From the NCBI GenBank assembly GCA_017745295.1, contig JAGHZR010000004.1, positions 1 to 63,937 on the forward strand: a stretch of 63,937 bases of DNA, in the 5' to 3' direction. Position numbers and translations under genes: made by a program. The notes beneath the pieces were generated by a model. The model was not told the origin of the DNA. It did not search any database and worked only from the letters and a program-made list of their open reading frames with translations. Below, in pieces: positions 23,517 to 31,709 of the stretch. The DNA comes from Novosphingobium sp. (GTDB lineage Bacteria; Pseudomonadota; Alphaproteobacteria; Sphingomonadales; Sphingomonadaceae). Within the stretch, counting starts at the first letter, position 1, and every line of letters starts with the position of its first letter.

Positions 23517-24644
23517 TTAATCGTTCGGTGAAGGCCGCGCCGAAGCTTCGAAGCAGCGCAGGTAGGAGCGTGATGCGCGCTCGATGGTGAAGCGTCGGGC
23601 CTGTTTCAGGCTTTGGTCGAGATCCTGCCGCATGCCGCCAGCGTGCTGGATGGCATAGGCGAAAGCATCGACATCGCCTGGTTCGACCATGGCGCCCAAT
23701 TGACCGTTGCGAATGAGCGACGGGACGCTGCGGCTGCTTCGGGTGGTGATGACGGGGATACCTGCCGCGAGGGCTTCCAGGATTACTGCGGGTACGCCCT
23801 CATAATTCGAAGAAAGCAATAACACGTCATGCTTGGGAAGTTCCAGGACGGGCGCGACGATATGCCCGGCAAACAGAACTCTGCTTTCAAGTCCGAGCCT
23901 GTGTCGAAGCTTTATCAGGGCATCGCGTTCGGGGCCGTCTCCGAAGATCGTCAGCCGGTCTTCGGGGGCCGCGCCCAATGCAAAGGCGCTCAGCATCAGG
24001 CTCAGGTTTTTTTGTCCTGCCAGCCTGGAGACTGCGACAAACCGGATGCCCTTGATGGGCGCGGTGCACTGGCCTGTCGGCGCACGGAGCGTATCGATAA
24101 GGCGATCGTCGAGGGCAGGGTCCGGGATGATGGTAATGCGACCTGGCGCCAGGGGCACCGCTTCCGTGATCTCCTGCTGCATTGGATCGTCCATGCCGAC
24201 GAAATGGTCGATGAAGCGCGCGTGGCTGCGAACCCAACGATGGTAGAGCGACCGAAAAGGCTGCGGGATATCTTTCCTCTCCAGATCGTTGCTGATTTTC
24301 GCGACAATCGGAGGGCAGCGTCGGCCAAATCGCAGCTTCATCGCCAGAGCGACGATGGTGTAGCTATTGCCCGCGCAGAACAGGACATCGGGTTTGGTCT
24401 GCCGGATGGTCTTTGGAAGCGTGAGGATCATCCACAGCGTTTCCATCCACGCGATCGAGAAGGGTGGCCGCCTCGGCGCGGTGTGGGGCAACCCTTCGGC
24501 AAACTCCGCCCTCAGGGCACCATCGGACCTGCCCATGAACAGCCGGGCATCGACGCCGGCCTTGAGCCAGGCATGCATCAACCGCAGTGCTATTCGCTCG
24601 ACGCCGCCGGGTTCGAAACTGTGTAGAAATGTGAGCACACGCAT
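23517..24644 (-). CDS. GT4-family glycosyltransferase
   Basis: GT-B sugar transferase of 375 residues. It opens MRVLTFLHSFEPGGVERIAL, the standard donor-side glycine motif. The second domain has FVAVSRLAGQKNLSLMLSAF near 200, IFGDGPERDAL near 228 and the catalytic E-x7-E region SSNYEGVPAVILEALAAG near 285-302. The ATG at 24644 begins the family homology and lies 5 bp after the deacetylase stop, so the genes are co-transcribed. A WecG/lipopolysaccharide-core or exopolysaccharide role is possible; the sugar is not known. Confidence 0.9.
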   Translation of the reverse strand: MRVLTFLHSFEPGGVERIALRLMHAWLKAGVDARLFMGRSDGALRAEFAEGLPHTAPRRPPFSIAWMETLWMILTLPKTIRQTKPDVLFCAGNSYTIVALAMKLRFGRRCPPIVAKISNDLERKDIPQPFRSLYHRWVRSHARFIDHFVGMDDPMQQEITEAVPLAPGRITIIPDPALDDRLIDTLRAPTGQCTAPIKGIRFVAVSRLAGQKNLSLMLSAFALGAAPEDRLTIFGDGPERDALIKLRHRLGLESRVLFAGHIVAPVLELPKHDVLLLSSNYEGVPAVILEALAAGIPVITTRSSRSVPSLIRNGQLGAMVEPGDVDAFAYAIQHAGGMRQDLDQSLKQARRFTIERASRSYLRCFEASARPSPND

Positions 24645-24649
24645 CGGGG

Positions 24650-25393
24650 CTATCCGGCGCCCAGCAGGTCTTCGTACGTCGCCGGAGTGTGCGTCCGGGT
24701 TACCCGCCGCAACACGCTGTCGATACTGGCCATAAGGGCTGGAACGTGCGCATCGCCGGGGTGGACTGCGACGCGGATCGTAGGCGTGAACCTCAAGATG
24801 GGCGGCAGAACTCGACCAACCGCAAGCGAGGAGGCGATCCTCGCCTTGCTGCGGCTGGCCCATGTAATGACGGGGCCGCGAGCAAGCGTCACGCCGGTCC
24901 TGGGTGACCAGACCTTCATATGGTCTTCCGCCAGCAGGATGCCGGTTTCGTGAAGTGCCTTGAGCGTCGGTTTACCGTAGAGCCACGCTGGCGCTACAAA
25001 GCCAGATATCTGCCGTCCGGTCAGGGATTCTATGCGCGCCCGTGAAGCGACTATGCGTCTATGAGCCATTACATAATCCAGGCCGAGGAACTCGCCTTCG
25101 CTTGCGGTCATGAACTTGGCCTTGAACCGTGAGGTCAGGCGTGCATGGTCGTGGTCGTCCATGTGAAAGAAGCCATGCGCGAACATCTGGACGCCCGCTT
25201 GTGCCCAGCGGCTCAGTTTCGCCGCAAACGGCGAACCGTGCGCGATCGGGTTGGCTCCCCAATGGTCGGGTACGACCAGCATCGCCAGCTTGTTCAGCGG
25301 TACGTATCGGGACACGTGATCGATCAATTCATCGACCTCGCTTTCGAAGCGAGGGCCGACATCGTGGATCGAGAACAAGAGGCTGCGATTCAT
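24650..25393 (-). CDS. DUF2334 polysaccharide-deacetylase-like protein
   Basis: Carbohydrate-esterase-like protein of 247 residues, with the DUF2334 features of the polysaccharide deacetylase superfamily: SIHDVGP near 7 (Asp/His motif 1), AMLVVPDHWG near 38, HGFFHMDDHDH near 74 (His-x3-His metal site), and FVAPAWLYG near 131. Such proteins remove N-acetyl groups from a glycan. No signal peptide is visible, so it should act on a cytoplasmic, perhaps lipid-linked, sugar. The ATG at 25393 has AGGAACG upstream. It is the first gene of the unit deacetylase, GT4, flippase, DUF2141, GT4; its promoter lies in the 158-bp gap shared with the divergent phosphodiesterase. Confidence 0.87.
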   Translation of the reverse strand: MNRSLLFSIHDVGPRFESEVDELIDHVSRYVPLNKLAMLVVPDHWGANPIAHGSPFAAKLSRWAQAGVQMFAHGFFHMDDHDHARLTSRFKAKFMTASEGEFLGLDYVMAHRRIVASRARIESLTGRQISGFVAPAWLYGKPTLKALHETGILLAEDHMKVWSPRTGVTLARGPVITWASRSKARIASSLAVGRVLPPILRFTPTIRVAVHPGDAHVPALMASIDSVLRRVTRTHTPATYEDLLGAG

Positions 25394-25528
25394 TGGCGTT
25401 CCTGGACTGAGCCAGGCTGCCCACATGGACCCTGACTGAACTAAGACGTCGTCCCCGCCAAAAGCCGCAGTAGCGTGAGCAGAAAAATAACCGGGCCTGT
25501 CACTGCGGCAGGACGTTTGTCGCGCCGT

Positions 25529-25547
25529 CTCCTGACAGTTTCAGGAG
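25529..25547 (+). promoter_or_regulatory. Hairpin that hides the Shine-Dalgarno of the phosphodiesterase gene
   Basis: CTCCTGA (25529-25535) pairs perfectly with TCAGGAG (25541-25547); the latter contains most of the AGGAGG that serves the ATG at 25552. A 7-bp stem with a 5-nt loop would block ribosome binding until opened, as in simple thermosensors. Confidence 0.45.
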
Positions 25548-25551
25548 GATC

Positions 25552-26613
25552 ATGGTGCGGATCAACAAGCCCATTCTAGTGGTGAGCGCTGTTGCCATCT
25601 TCAGTGTCATAACGGCGCCGCAGGCTTCGCAATCGCGGGGACCGAATGGTCCCGAGCCGGAGTTTACCGGCCAGCTTTCGGTTATGACGTACAATGTTCA
25701 TGGACTGCCCTGGCCATTGGCCTGGGGGCGGAAGGGGGCGTTCGGCGCTATTGCAGAACAACTGGCGCAACTGCGGCGGGAAGGGCGTCAGCCTCACGTC
25801 ATCGCGTTGCAAGAGGCGTTTACGCAGGATGCCAAGGCGCTGGGCGAGGTCGCGGGGTATCACTACGCCGCCGAAGGTCCGGCGAGTGACGCGATCAACG
25901 CGGCACAACCGGACGCCGGAGCCCGCGCATTCCATGCGGAGAGCTCATGGTTGCGCGGGGAGACGCAAGGAAAAGCCCTTGGTTCTGGGCTGCAGATTTT
26001 TTCAGATTACCCCATCGTCCGGGTTAGGAAGTTGGCTTTTCCCGATTTTGCCTGTGCTGGGTATGATTGCCTGGCAAACAAAGGGGCTTTGATGGTTTGC
26101 ATCAAACCGCCTGGGCAATCGGATTGTGTGGAAGTCGTGACCACCCATCTCAATAGTCGCCGCGCGTCCGGTGCCTCCAGCGAGCGATCGCTCGGGGCTT
26201 ACCGGCTTCAGGTGCGCTATCTATCCGACTTCATTCGGCAGCAGCATGACCCTAAGCGCGCCCTGATCGTCGTTGGTGATTTCAATGTCGGGAAAGTCGC
26301 AGACAGACGCGATGCCTTGTGGCAGCACGCTCAGGCTGACTGGGGCGTCGATGGCAGGGTCAACGATGCGCTGGGGGAGGCGGTTCGACTTGGGAAGCCG
26401 CTTTCACACGATGCAATCCTGTCCCGCAGGAAGGCCAAGGACTGGCAGTTCTATGGCTCCGGTTCGTCGTCCCGTCTCGAACTCGTCGGGATCGAAACGC
26501 CGTTCGGCCGTAAACCGGATGGCACCATGCTGTCCGATCATGTCGGATACACGGCAGCATTCAGCCTGACACCCCGAGGTCGGGGAGAACCGGACGAGGG
26601 GCGATCGCAATAG
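25552..26613 (+). CDS. Secreted endonuclease/exonuclease/phosphatase-family (sphingomyelinase-like) hydrolase
   Basis: Metal-dependent phosphodiesterase of 353 residues in the DNase I/sphingomyelinase superfamily. A signal peptide covers about 1-30. Active-site motifs are present: LSVMTYNVHGLPWP (Asn), VIALQEAF (Glu near 87), VVTTHLNSR (His), VVGDFNVG (Asp/Asn) and SDHVGYTAAF (His). Exported members commonly cleave phospholipid head groups; sphingomonads carry glycosphingolipids, so a sphingolipid or phospholipid substrate is possible. It is divergent from the deacetylase. The ribosome site lies in a hairpin. Confidence 0.87.
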   Translation: MVRINKPILVVSAVAIFSVITAPQASQSRGPNGPEPEFTGQLSVMTYNVHGLPWPLAWGRKGAFGAIAEQLAQLRREGRQPHVIALQEAFTQDAKALGEVAGYHYAAEGPASDAINAAQPDAGARAFHAESSWLRGETQGKALGSGLQIFSDYPIVRVRKLAFPDFACAGYDCLANKGALMVCIKPPGQSDCVEVVTTHLNSRRASGASSERSLGAYRLQVRYLSDFIRQQHDPKRALIVVGDFNVGKVADRRDALWQHAQADWGVDGRVNDALGEAVRLGKPLSHDAILSRRKAKDWQFYGSGSSSRLELVGIETPFGRKPDGTMLSDHVGYTAAFSLTPRGRGEPDEGRSQ

Positions 26614-26634
26614 GCGCTGTCGCTCCCGTTCGAT

Positions 26635-26663
26635 CATCCACAAAGGCTACACGTTACATCCAC
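26635..26663. promoter_or_regulatory. Triple 11-bp direct repeat upstream of the orphan sigma gene
   Basis: CATCCAC (26635-26641), GCTACAC (26646-26652) and CATCCAC (26657-26663) are spaced exactly 11 bp, as at 20614-20642 before the response-regulator gene. It lies 112-140 bp upstream of the sigma-factor ATG and suggests control by the nearby OmpR-family regulator. Confidence 0.6.
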
Positions 26664-26774
26664 GCTGTTTCGACTGTCGAGGCCTAGTCGCCGCTCGCGG
26701 GCAACGGACGGTGCTCCATCATCAACGTCCATCGTGTCCGGGCATGCTCATGGCATAGGCACTAGGTGGGTTCG

Positions 26775-27302
26775 ATGACACTATCGGCTGCAATTGCTCT
26801 CGAACAAACGTTCGGGATGTACAATATGGACTTGCGGCGTTTCCTCAATTCTCGAATAGATACGTTCGACGCGGAGGATATTCTGCAGGATTTATGGGTG
26901 AGGCTGCAAAATATGCAGCAACCCATCAATTTGGATAATGCCCGATCGTATCTCTATCGAGCCGCGAGCAACCTGTTGATCGATCGCGTGAGAGAGAAAC
27001 GTCGCCGGATGCACCGTGAGCGTCGATGGCACGACTTCCATACGGATTTTTCCCTGCCTGACACGGAGGTCGTCGATCGGGCGAAATCGGTCGAAGAGGA
27101 AATTATCAGGCGCCAGACGCTGTTGGTGTTGAGCGCTGCGGTTAGCGAACTGCCGGCGGGTGCCCGGAAAGTGTTCACCCTTCACAAGATCGATGGCCTG
27201 AGCCACGCGGATGTCGCGGCGCGGCTGGGCATCAGCAGAAGCGGCGTGGAAAAGCACATGGCAGTTGCCCTCAAGCATTTGAAGCTTGCCTTGCGCCATT
27301 AA
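26775..27302 (+). CDS. Orphan ECF/FecI-like RNA polymerase sigma factor
   Basis: Sigma-70 family protein of 175 residues. Region 2 is at about 15-80 (FDAEDILQDLWVRLQNM, ARSYLYRAASNLLIDRVREK), and region 4 at about 118-172 (LPAGARKVFTLHKIDGLSHA, VAARLGISRSGVEKHMAVAL). The ATG at 26775 is chosen because AGGTGG stands 6 nt ahead; a GTG at 26766 is in frame. No FecR-like anti-sigma gene adjoins, unlike the sigma at 13541. GC in this stretch drops to roughly 50 percent, well below the window average. A likely target is the glycine-zipper gene just downstream. Confidence 0.9.
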   Translation: MTLSAAIALEQTFGMYNMDLRRFLNSRIDTFDAEDILQDLWVRLQNMQQPINLDNARSYLYRAASNLLIDRVREKRRRMHRERRWHDFHTDFSLPDTEVVDRAKSVEEEIIRRQTLLVLSAAVSELPAGARKVFTLHKIDGLSHADVAARLGISRSGVEKHMAVALKHLKLALRH

Positions 27303-27450
27303 CATCATGGTGCTGCCAGCGATCCTCGTCACGTAGACCCTCGCGGGCAAACATTCATCGAACGTCCACCAATTGGCGACGATGCGTCGATGATCGTGAT
27401 CTACCGAACCTTTTGAAGCAGCTCAGCGCTGCGCAAATAGGAGTTCCGAA

Positions 27451-27873
27451 ATGTCCAAGGTCATTGCCGCGATCACAGGTGTAGTGATGCTCTCGGTGGC
27501 TTTCATCCCCGCTGCATCCAGCGCTCGGGATCGGGGGCATTATAGCCATTACGATCATGGTTGGGGTGACGGATATCACGGTGGATGGGAAGATGGTTAT
27601 GACGACGGCCGCGATGGCGGCTGGCGCGAAGGCTATGATGATGGTCGCCGCGACGGCTACCAGGATGCCGATCGTGATCATCGCCAGTCAAACTATCACG
27701 ATAGCAGGCGTTGCACGCGCAAGAGCGGTACGACCGGCATGATTATCGGAGGCGTCGTCGGCGGCCTGCTCGGCCGGGAAGTGGCGCGCGACGGCACGGC
27801 AGGGGCCTTAATTGGCGGCGGCGCGGGTGCATTGGCGGGGCGCGCAATCGAGAAGAACGGCAAGCGCTGCTAA
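27451..27873 (+). CDS. Secreted glycine-zipper 2TM-domain protein
   Basis: Envelope protein of 140 residues. A signal peptide lies at about 1-25 (ending ASSA). Residues 27-85 are rich in Gly, Asp, Tyr, Arg and His with repeats such as GYDDGR and GYHGGWEDGYDDG. Residues 92-135 form the glycine zipper (GMIIGGVVGGLLGREV, GALIGGGAGALAGRAI), as in SlyB/Rick_17kDa-type surface antigens. AATAGGAG precedes the ATG. Two weak half-sites of the 11-bp repeat stand at 27352-27369. A stress-induced envelope role is plausible. Confidence 0.86.
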   Translation: MSKVIAAITGVVMLSVAFIPAASSARDRGHYSHYDHGWGDGYHGGWEDGYDDGRDGGWREGYDDGRRDGYQDADRDHRQSNYHDSRRCTRKSGTTGMIIGGVVGGLLGREVARDGTAGALIGGGAGALAGRAIEKNGKRC

Positions 27874-28373
27874 AAACGGTCCGAGTGTGCTCTCAGGTTG
27901 TACATTTCCTGGGAAAATGCGGGCGGACGACAGGTGACGTGGTCGCGCGCGAGACCGCCGTCCTGAATCGCGCGGTCAAGTAGGGCGCGGTTACGCTGTC
28001 ACCCGCCAAAGCTGTCGCGATTGAATTTCGATCCCGGTGATGCCCGGACACAGAGCGGATTTGCATGGGGAGGCCTTGCGGCGATGTAGCCGTTCAAGGT
28101 CTCCTTGGCGTTTGGCGGAAATCCGGGAATCGCGCTGGGCAACTGCTGTGGTTGCCAGCCGGCGTAACTACATCCATTTCCGATCGGACCGTTTCGCTGG
28201 ATCCAGCCACGTTCATCGGCGAAAAATTTCCCGATCCAATAATGTATTTTCGAGCATGCTGCCGCGCGACCGAGAGTCCCGTTCGATACCCGTGTCCAGC
28301 CGGTAGGCCGAAGCCCTTATCTCGATTTTTGAAGGATTTTCAGTGCTATCTGGCCGAATCACGAGGGTTCGGT
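27874..28373. other. 500-bp intergenic stretch without a recognisable gene
   Basis: Short open frames exist on both strands but none shows homology, a good ribosome site or consistent codon use. I see no clear promoter or hairpin. It lies between the glycine-zipper gene and the 3' end of tRNA-Gln, at the right edge of the low-GC block. Confidence 0.5.
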
Positions 28374-28448
28374 TGGCTGGGGCGGCAGGATTCGAACCTG
28401 CGAATGCCGGTACCAAAAACCGGTGCCTTACCACTTGGCGACGCCCCA
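28374..28448 (-). tRNA. tRNA-Gln (anticodon TTG)
   Basis: 75 nt with encoded CCA. The 7-bp acceptor stem TGGGGCG/CGCCCCA is perfect; the anticodon stem CCGGT/ACCGG closes the loop TTTTGGT, with anticodon TTG; the T arm GCAGG-TTCGAAT-CCTGC is perfect. The 3' end, the usual integrase target, faces the low-GC block at 18.7-28.3 kb. Confidence 0.97.
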
Positions 28449-28533
28449 GCAGGGAGTGCGCGCTTAGCGGCTAAAGCCGGTGCTGAAAAGCCCTTATCGA
28501 AGAGTTTTCCAGAACCGGCTTCCATATATTCTC

Positions 28534-29382
28534 TCAGGCCGTGAGAACGGCGTCGATATCCGCAGCGGAATGGCGTTCTCGGACGAATCCTTCACCGTTT
28601 CGGTTGACGATGCGGCCGCGCTGGACAGGTTCGCGGGCGCCCACTTCCTCGCCCCAACGCATCAGGTTCTTGTAGCTCTGCACGTCGAGGAACGTTGCGG
28701 CGTCGCCATAGGCGTCGCCCCGCACGAAGCCTCCGAACCAGCCATAGGCGGCGATGTCGGCGATCGTGTAGTCCGCGCCCGCAAGATAGCGGGTTTCGCC
28801 CAGGCGCTTGTCGGCCACGTCGAGAATACGCTTGGTCTCCATCGTGTAGCGATTGATCGGATATTCGTACTTTTCCGGGGCATAGGCATAGAAATGCCCG
28901 AATCCGCCGCCGATCAGGGGCGCGGTGGACATCTGCCACATGAGCCACGACAGGCATTCGGCGCGTTCGGGATACTCCGCCGGAACGAACTTTCCGAACT
29001 TATCCGCGAGATAGAGCAGGATCGCGCCCGATTCGAAAACGCGAACCGGCTTGTCACCCGAACAGTCGAGCAAGGCCGGGATCTTCGAATTCGGATTGAC
29101 CGAGACGAAGCCCGAACCGAACTGATCGCCTTCGCCGATGTTGATCAGCCAGGCGTCGTATTCGGCGTCCTTGACGCCGGCGGCCAGAAGTTCCTCCAGC
29201 ATGATGGTGACTTTCTGCCCATTGGGCGTGCCCAGCGAGTAGAGTTGCAGGGGGTGTGCACCCCGCGGCAGTTCCTTGTCATGCCTGGCACCGGCGGTCG
29301 GACGGTTGATGCTGGCCCATTCGCCGCCGTTGCCTTTGTCCCAGGTCCAGACTTTCGGCGGTGTGTAGGTGGGATCGGCCAT
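28534..29382 (-). CDS. yghU: YghU-type glutathione S-transferase family protein
   Basis: Thiol transferase/disulfide-bond reductase of 282 residues. The N-terminal extension TPPKVWTWDKGNGGEWASIN is typical of YghU/YfcG-like (Nu class) enzymes. The thioredoxin-like domain is about 45-130 (LYSLGTPNGQKVTIMLEELL, NPNSKIPALLD, VFESGAILLYLADK), and the helical domain about 135-265. The ATG at 29382 has AAGGAG 7 nt upstream. YghU reduces organic peroxides and disulfides with glutathione in the cytoplasm. Divergent from a TetR gene, which may regulate it. Confidence 0.93.
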   Translation of the reverse strand: MADPTYTPPKVWTWDKGNGGEWASINRPTAGARHDKELPRGAHPLQLYSLGTPNGQKVTIMLEELLAAGVKDAEYDAWLINIGEGDQFGSGFVSVNPNSKIPALLDCSGDKPVRVFESGAILLYLADKFGKFVPAEYPERAECLSWLMWQMSTAPLIGGGFGHFYAYAPEKYEYPINRYTMETKRILDVADKRLGETRYLAGADYTIADIAAYGWFGGFVRGDAYGDAATFLDVQSYKNLMRWGEEVGAREPVQRGRIVNRNGEGFVRERHSAADIDAVLTA

Positions 29383-29591
29383 GAGCAACTCCTTGATGTG
29401 TCGGAGCCAGATCTAGGGAGCAGGGCAGGGGGCGACAAGGCCGGGGGCCATGTTCGCGGCCCGCTTTAGGCTGTAAGCGACATAAACCGCTTCCTTGCCC
29501 TCGACTTTTCATGAATGTCATTTTAAATCAATTGTCTAGCGGGATTCTTGCGACCTGATCCGGCCGCGCCGCATAGACAGGCAGGAGGCCA

Positions 29592-30218
29592 ATGACAAAG
29601 ACGATCGACGCGCCGATAGCGCCAGCGGGCCGCAGGCAACCCTCGCGTCGCCGTAACAAGGGGTTTCAGGAAACCCATGCCTTGCTGATCGACACCGCAG
29701 TGCGGCTCATGTCGGAGAAGGGCACGGAAGCGTTGTCGCTTTCCGAAGTGGCGCGCGAGGCCGGGGTCAATCGCACCACGGTCTACTATCATTTTGACAG
29801 TCGAGAGGCCTTGCTGGCAGCGGTGCGGGAATGGTCTGCCAATCAGTTCGCAGCAGCCTTTGCACCGTCGGACACGGCGGAGAACCGCACGCGCTTCATC
29901 ACCCGCTTCGTGATCGAGAAGCCCGAGGTGGTCGCGCTATGGACGGAGGAATTCCTGAGTCCCGGCCGTGTGGTTGAGCGTTATCCGCACTGGGATACGC
30001 TGGTGGAAGGGCTGCGGTCGCAATTCGTGGAAGGCGTTGAAACAGCGGATATCGATGCCGAAGCTTTCGCGGCGCTGCTGCTAACCTGGGCGATGATCGG
30101 CCCTCGCGTCTATCGCAACAGCGTGCGGCCGGATCTGTCGCTGGAGGAAACCGTGGACCGTCTGGCGCGCTCGCAGACTGCCATGCTGCGCCTGATCGGC
30201 GTGACGCCGGGGCGGTAA
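29592..30218 (+). CDS. TetR-family transcriptional regulator
   Basis: Repressor of 208 residues. The TetR_N helix-turn-helix lies at about 28-75 (LIDTAVRLMSEKGTEALSLS, EVAREAGVNRTTVYYHFDSR), and the remainder is the ligand domain. The Arg/Arg-rich N-terminal arm (RRQPSRRRNKG) may extend DNA contact. The 209-bp gap to the divergent GST gene has an AT-rich core near 29517-29540 where an operator would be expected. It ends with a T-tailed terminator shared with ilvE. Confidence 0.93.
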   Translation: MTKTIDAPIAPAGRRQPSRRRNKGFQETHALLIDTAVRLMSEKGTEALSLSEVAREAGVNRTTVYYHFDSREALLAAVREWSANQFAAAFAPSDTAENRTRFITRFVIEKPEVVALWTEEFLSPGRVVERYPHWDTLVEGLRSQFVEGVETADIDAEAFAALLLTWAMIGPRVYRNSVRPDLSLEETVDRLARSQTAMLRLIGVTPGR

Positions 30219-30247
30219 TTCGCAGCAAGGCGTAGCAAGGTCGCAAA

Positions 30248-30287
30248 GGGGGCCTGGGAGATGATCCCCCAGGCCCCCTGCTTTTTC
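30248..30287 (+). terminator. Terminator between tetR and ilvE
   Basis: Perfect 11-bp stem GGGGGCCTGGG (30248-30258) with CCCAGGCCCCC (30268-30278), 9-nt loop, then TGCTTTTTC on the plus strand. It serves the TetR gene well, and its minus-strand copy can also stop ilvE. Confidence 0.88.
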
Positions 30288-31388
30288 TTACGAGACCTTG
30301 CGGATCCAGCCGTGGGTATCCGCCGCTTCGCCGCGCTGGATCGAGACCAGGCGGTTCTTGAGCTTGGCGGTCAGTTGGCCGGGGCCGCCCGAGCCGATCA
30401 CGAACTCACCGTCGCGGCCCGAGACCTTGCCGACCGAGGTGACGACCGCAGCGGTGCCGCAGGCGAACGTCTCGACGAGCTTGCCGGAAGTGGCATCCTC
30501 GCGCCACTGGTCCAGGCTGTACTTGCCTTCCTCGACTTTCAGACCTTCCTCGCGGGCGAGCTGGAGCAGGCTGTCGCGGGTGATGCCGGGCAGGATCGTG
30601 CCGGTGAGGGCGGGAGTCAGCAGAGTGCCGTCCTCGAACACGAAGTAGAGGTTCATGCCGCCCAGTTCCTCGATCCACTTGTGCTCGGCGGCATCGAGGA
30701 AGACGACCTGGTCATGGCCGCGCGAGATCGCTTCGGCCTGGGGCACGAGGCTGGCGGCGTAGTTGCCGCCGCACTTCGCCGCGCCGGTGCCGCCGGGGGC
30801 GGCGCGGGTATAGTCCGAAACCCAGATCGAGACCGCCGGGGCGCCGGACTTGAAGTAGTTGCCGGCCGGGCTGGCGATGACGATGAACTTGTACTGCTTG
30901 GCCGGGCGCACGCCGAGGAAGGCCTCGGTGGCGATCATGAAGGGGCGCAGATAGAGCGAGGCGCCTTCGGCCGCGGGAATCCAGGCGCTGTCGAGCTTCA
31001 CCAGGCGTTCGATCGCCTCGACGAAGAGCGCTTCGGGCAGTTCAGGCATGGCAAGGCGCTGGGCCGACTGGTTGAAGCGGGCGGCGTTGGCTTCGGGGCG
31101 GAACAGGGCGATCGAGCCGTCGACCTGCTTGTAGGCCTTGAGGCCTTCGAAGATTTCCTGCGCATAGTGCAGCACCGAAGCGGCCGGATCGAGCGCGATC
31201 GGCTGGCGCGGGCCGACGACGGCATCGTGCCAGCCCTGACCTTCGGTCCACTCGATCGTCACCATGTGATCGGAGAAGTTCGTGCCGAAGCCGGGATTGG
31301 CGAGTACGTCCTCACGCTGCTCCGTGCTGACGGGCGACGGGTGGGGCTGGGTGGTGAAAGTCAGGCCGGCATCGGCGAGAGTCGCCAT
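30288..31388 (-). CDS. ilvE: Branched-chain amino acid aminotransferase
   Basis: PLP-dependent class IV transaminase of 366 residues (long BCAT form). It interconverts valine, leucine and isoleucine with their 2-oxo acids, using 2-oxoglutarate. Family marks include MVTIEWTEGQGWHDA, YAQEIFEGLKAYK, LYLRPFMIATEAFLGVRP, the PLP-Lys region EAISRGHDQVVFLDAAEHKW, ELGGMNLYFVFEDG and a C-terminal ACGTAAVVTSVGKV. AGAGGA precedes the ATG. It can supply the first step of the valine pathway whose later enzymes lie at 56.5-62.7 kb. Leader at 31389-31500 is AT-rich with an 8-bp inverted repeat. Confidence 0.96.
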   Translation of the reverse strand: MATLADAGLTFTTQPHPSPVSTEQREDVLANPGFGTNFSDHMVTIEWTEGQGWHDAVVGPRQPIALDPAASVLHYAQEIFEGLKAYKQVDGSIALFRPEANAARFNQSAQRLAMPELPEALFVEAIERLVKLDSAWIPAAEGASLYLRPFMIATEAFLGVRPAKQYKFIVIASPAGNYFKSGAPAVSIWVSDYTRAAPGGTGAAKCGGNYAASLVPQAEAISRGHDQVVFLDAAEHKWIEELGGMNLYFVFEDGTLLTPALTGTILPGITRDSLLQLAREEGLKVEEGKYSLDQWREDATSGKLVETFACGTAAVVTSVGKVSGRDGEFVIGSGGPGQLTAKLKNRLVSIQRGEAADTHGWIRKVS

Positions 31389-31431
31389 CGAACTAGTCCT
31401 CTTTATATAGGTTTCCGGTGGGCGTTGAATG

Positions 31432-31465
31432 AAAATTACATTCTTGGCAACTGAAAAGTAATTTT
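31432..31465. promoter_or_regulatory. AT-rich inverted repeat upstream of ilvE
   Basis: AAAATTAC (31432-31439) and GTAATTTT (31458-31465), 18 bp apart, 44-77 bp upstream of the ilvE ATG in an unusually AT-rich stretch. Possible Lrp-type or other operator. The remaining bases to 31709 hold no supported gene. Confidence 0.35.
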
Positions 31466-31709
31466 GATACTCTCTTTTATAGCATTACCACGCCGCTGGG
31501 GTGAGGCAAACATGATTGCCCCTGAACCACGAAAGACGCCCTCTAAGGCGGGGTCGCGCAGGAGTGCCTTTGCGTCGGGACGCGGCCGAGGGCCAGTGCG
31601 AATTTCGCGTTTCGACATGCGCATGATGTGCGCGTTCGAAGTTCCCGCTCCCGAAATTCATGTTCGCAACCCGGAAATGCGCAACCCGTAAGCGAAGCCG
31701 CTCAAATGA

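Noticed and set aside
29480..29591. Operator of the TetR gene
   Set aside because: The stretch is AT-rich but I could not find a convincing palindrome.
31464..31691. 75-codon plus frame upstream of the small-ORF terminator
   Set aside because: Arg/Pro-rich translation without motif or Shine-Dalgarno; no support.
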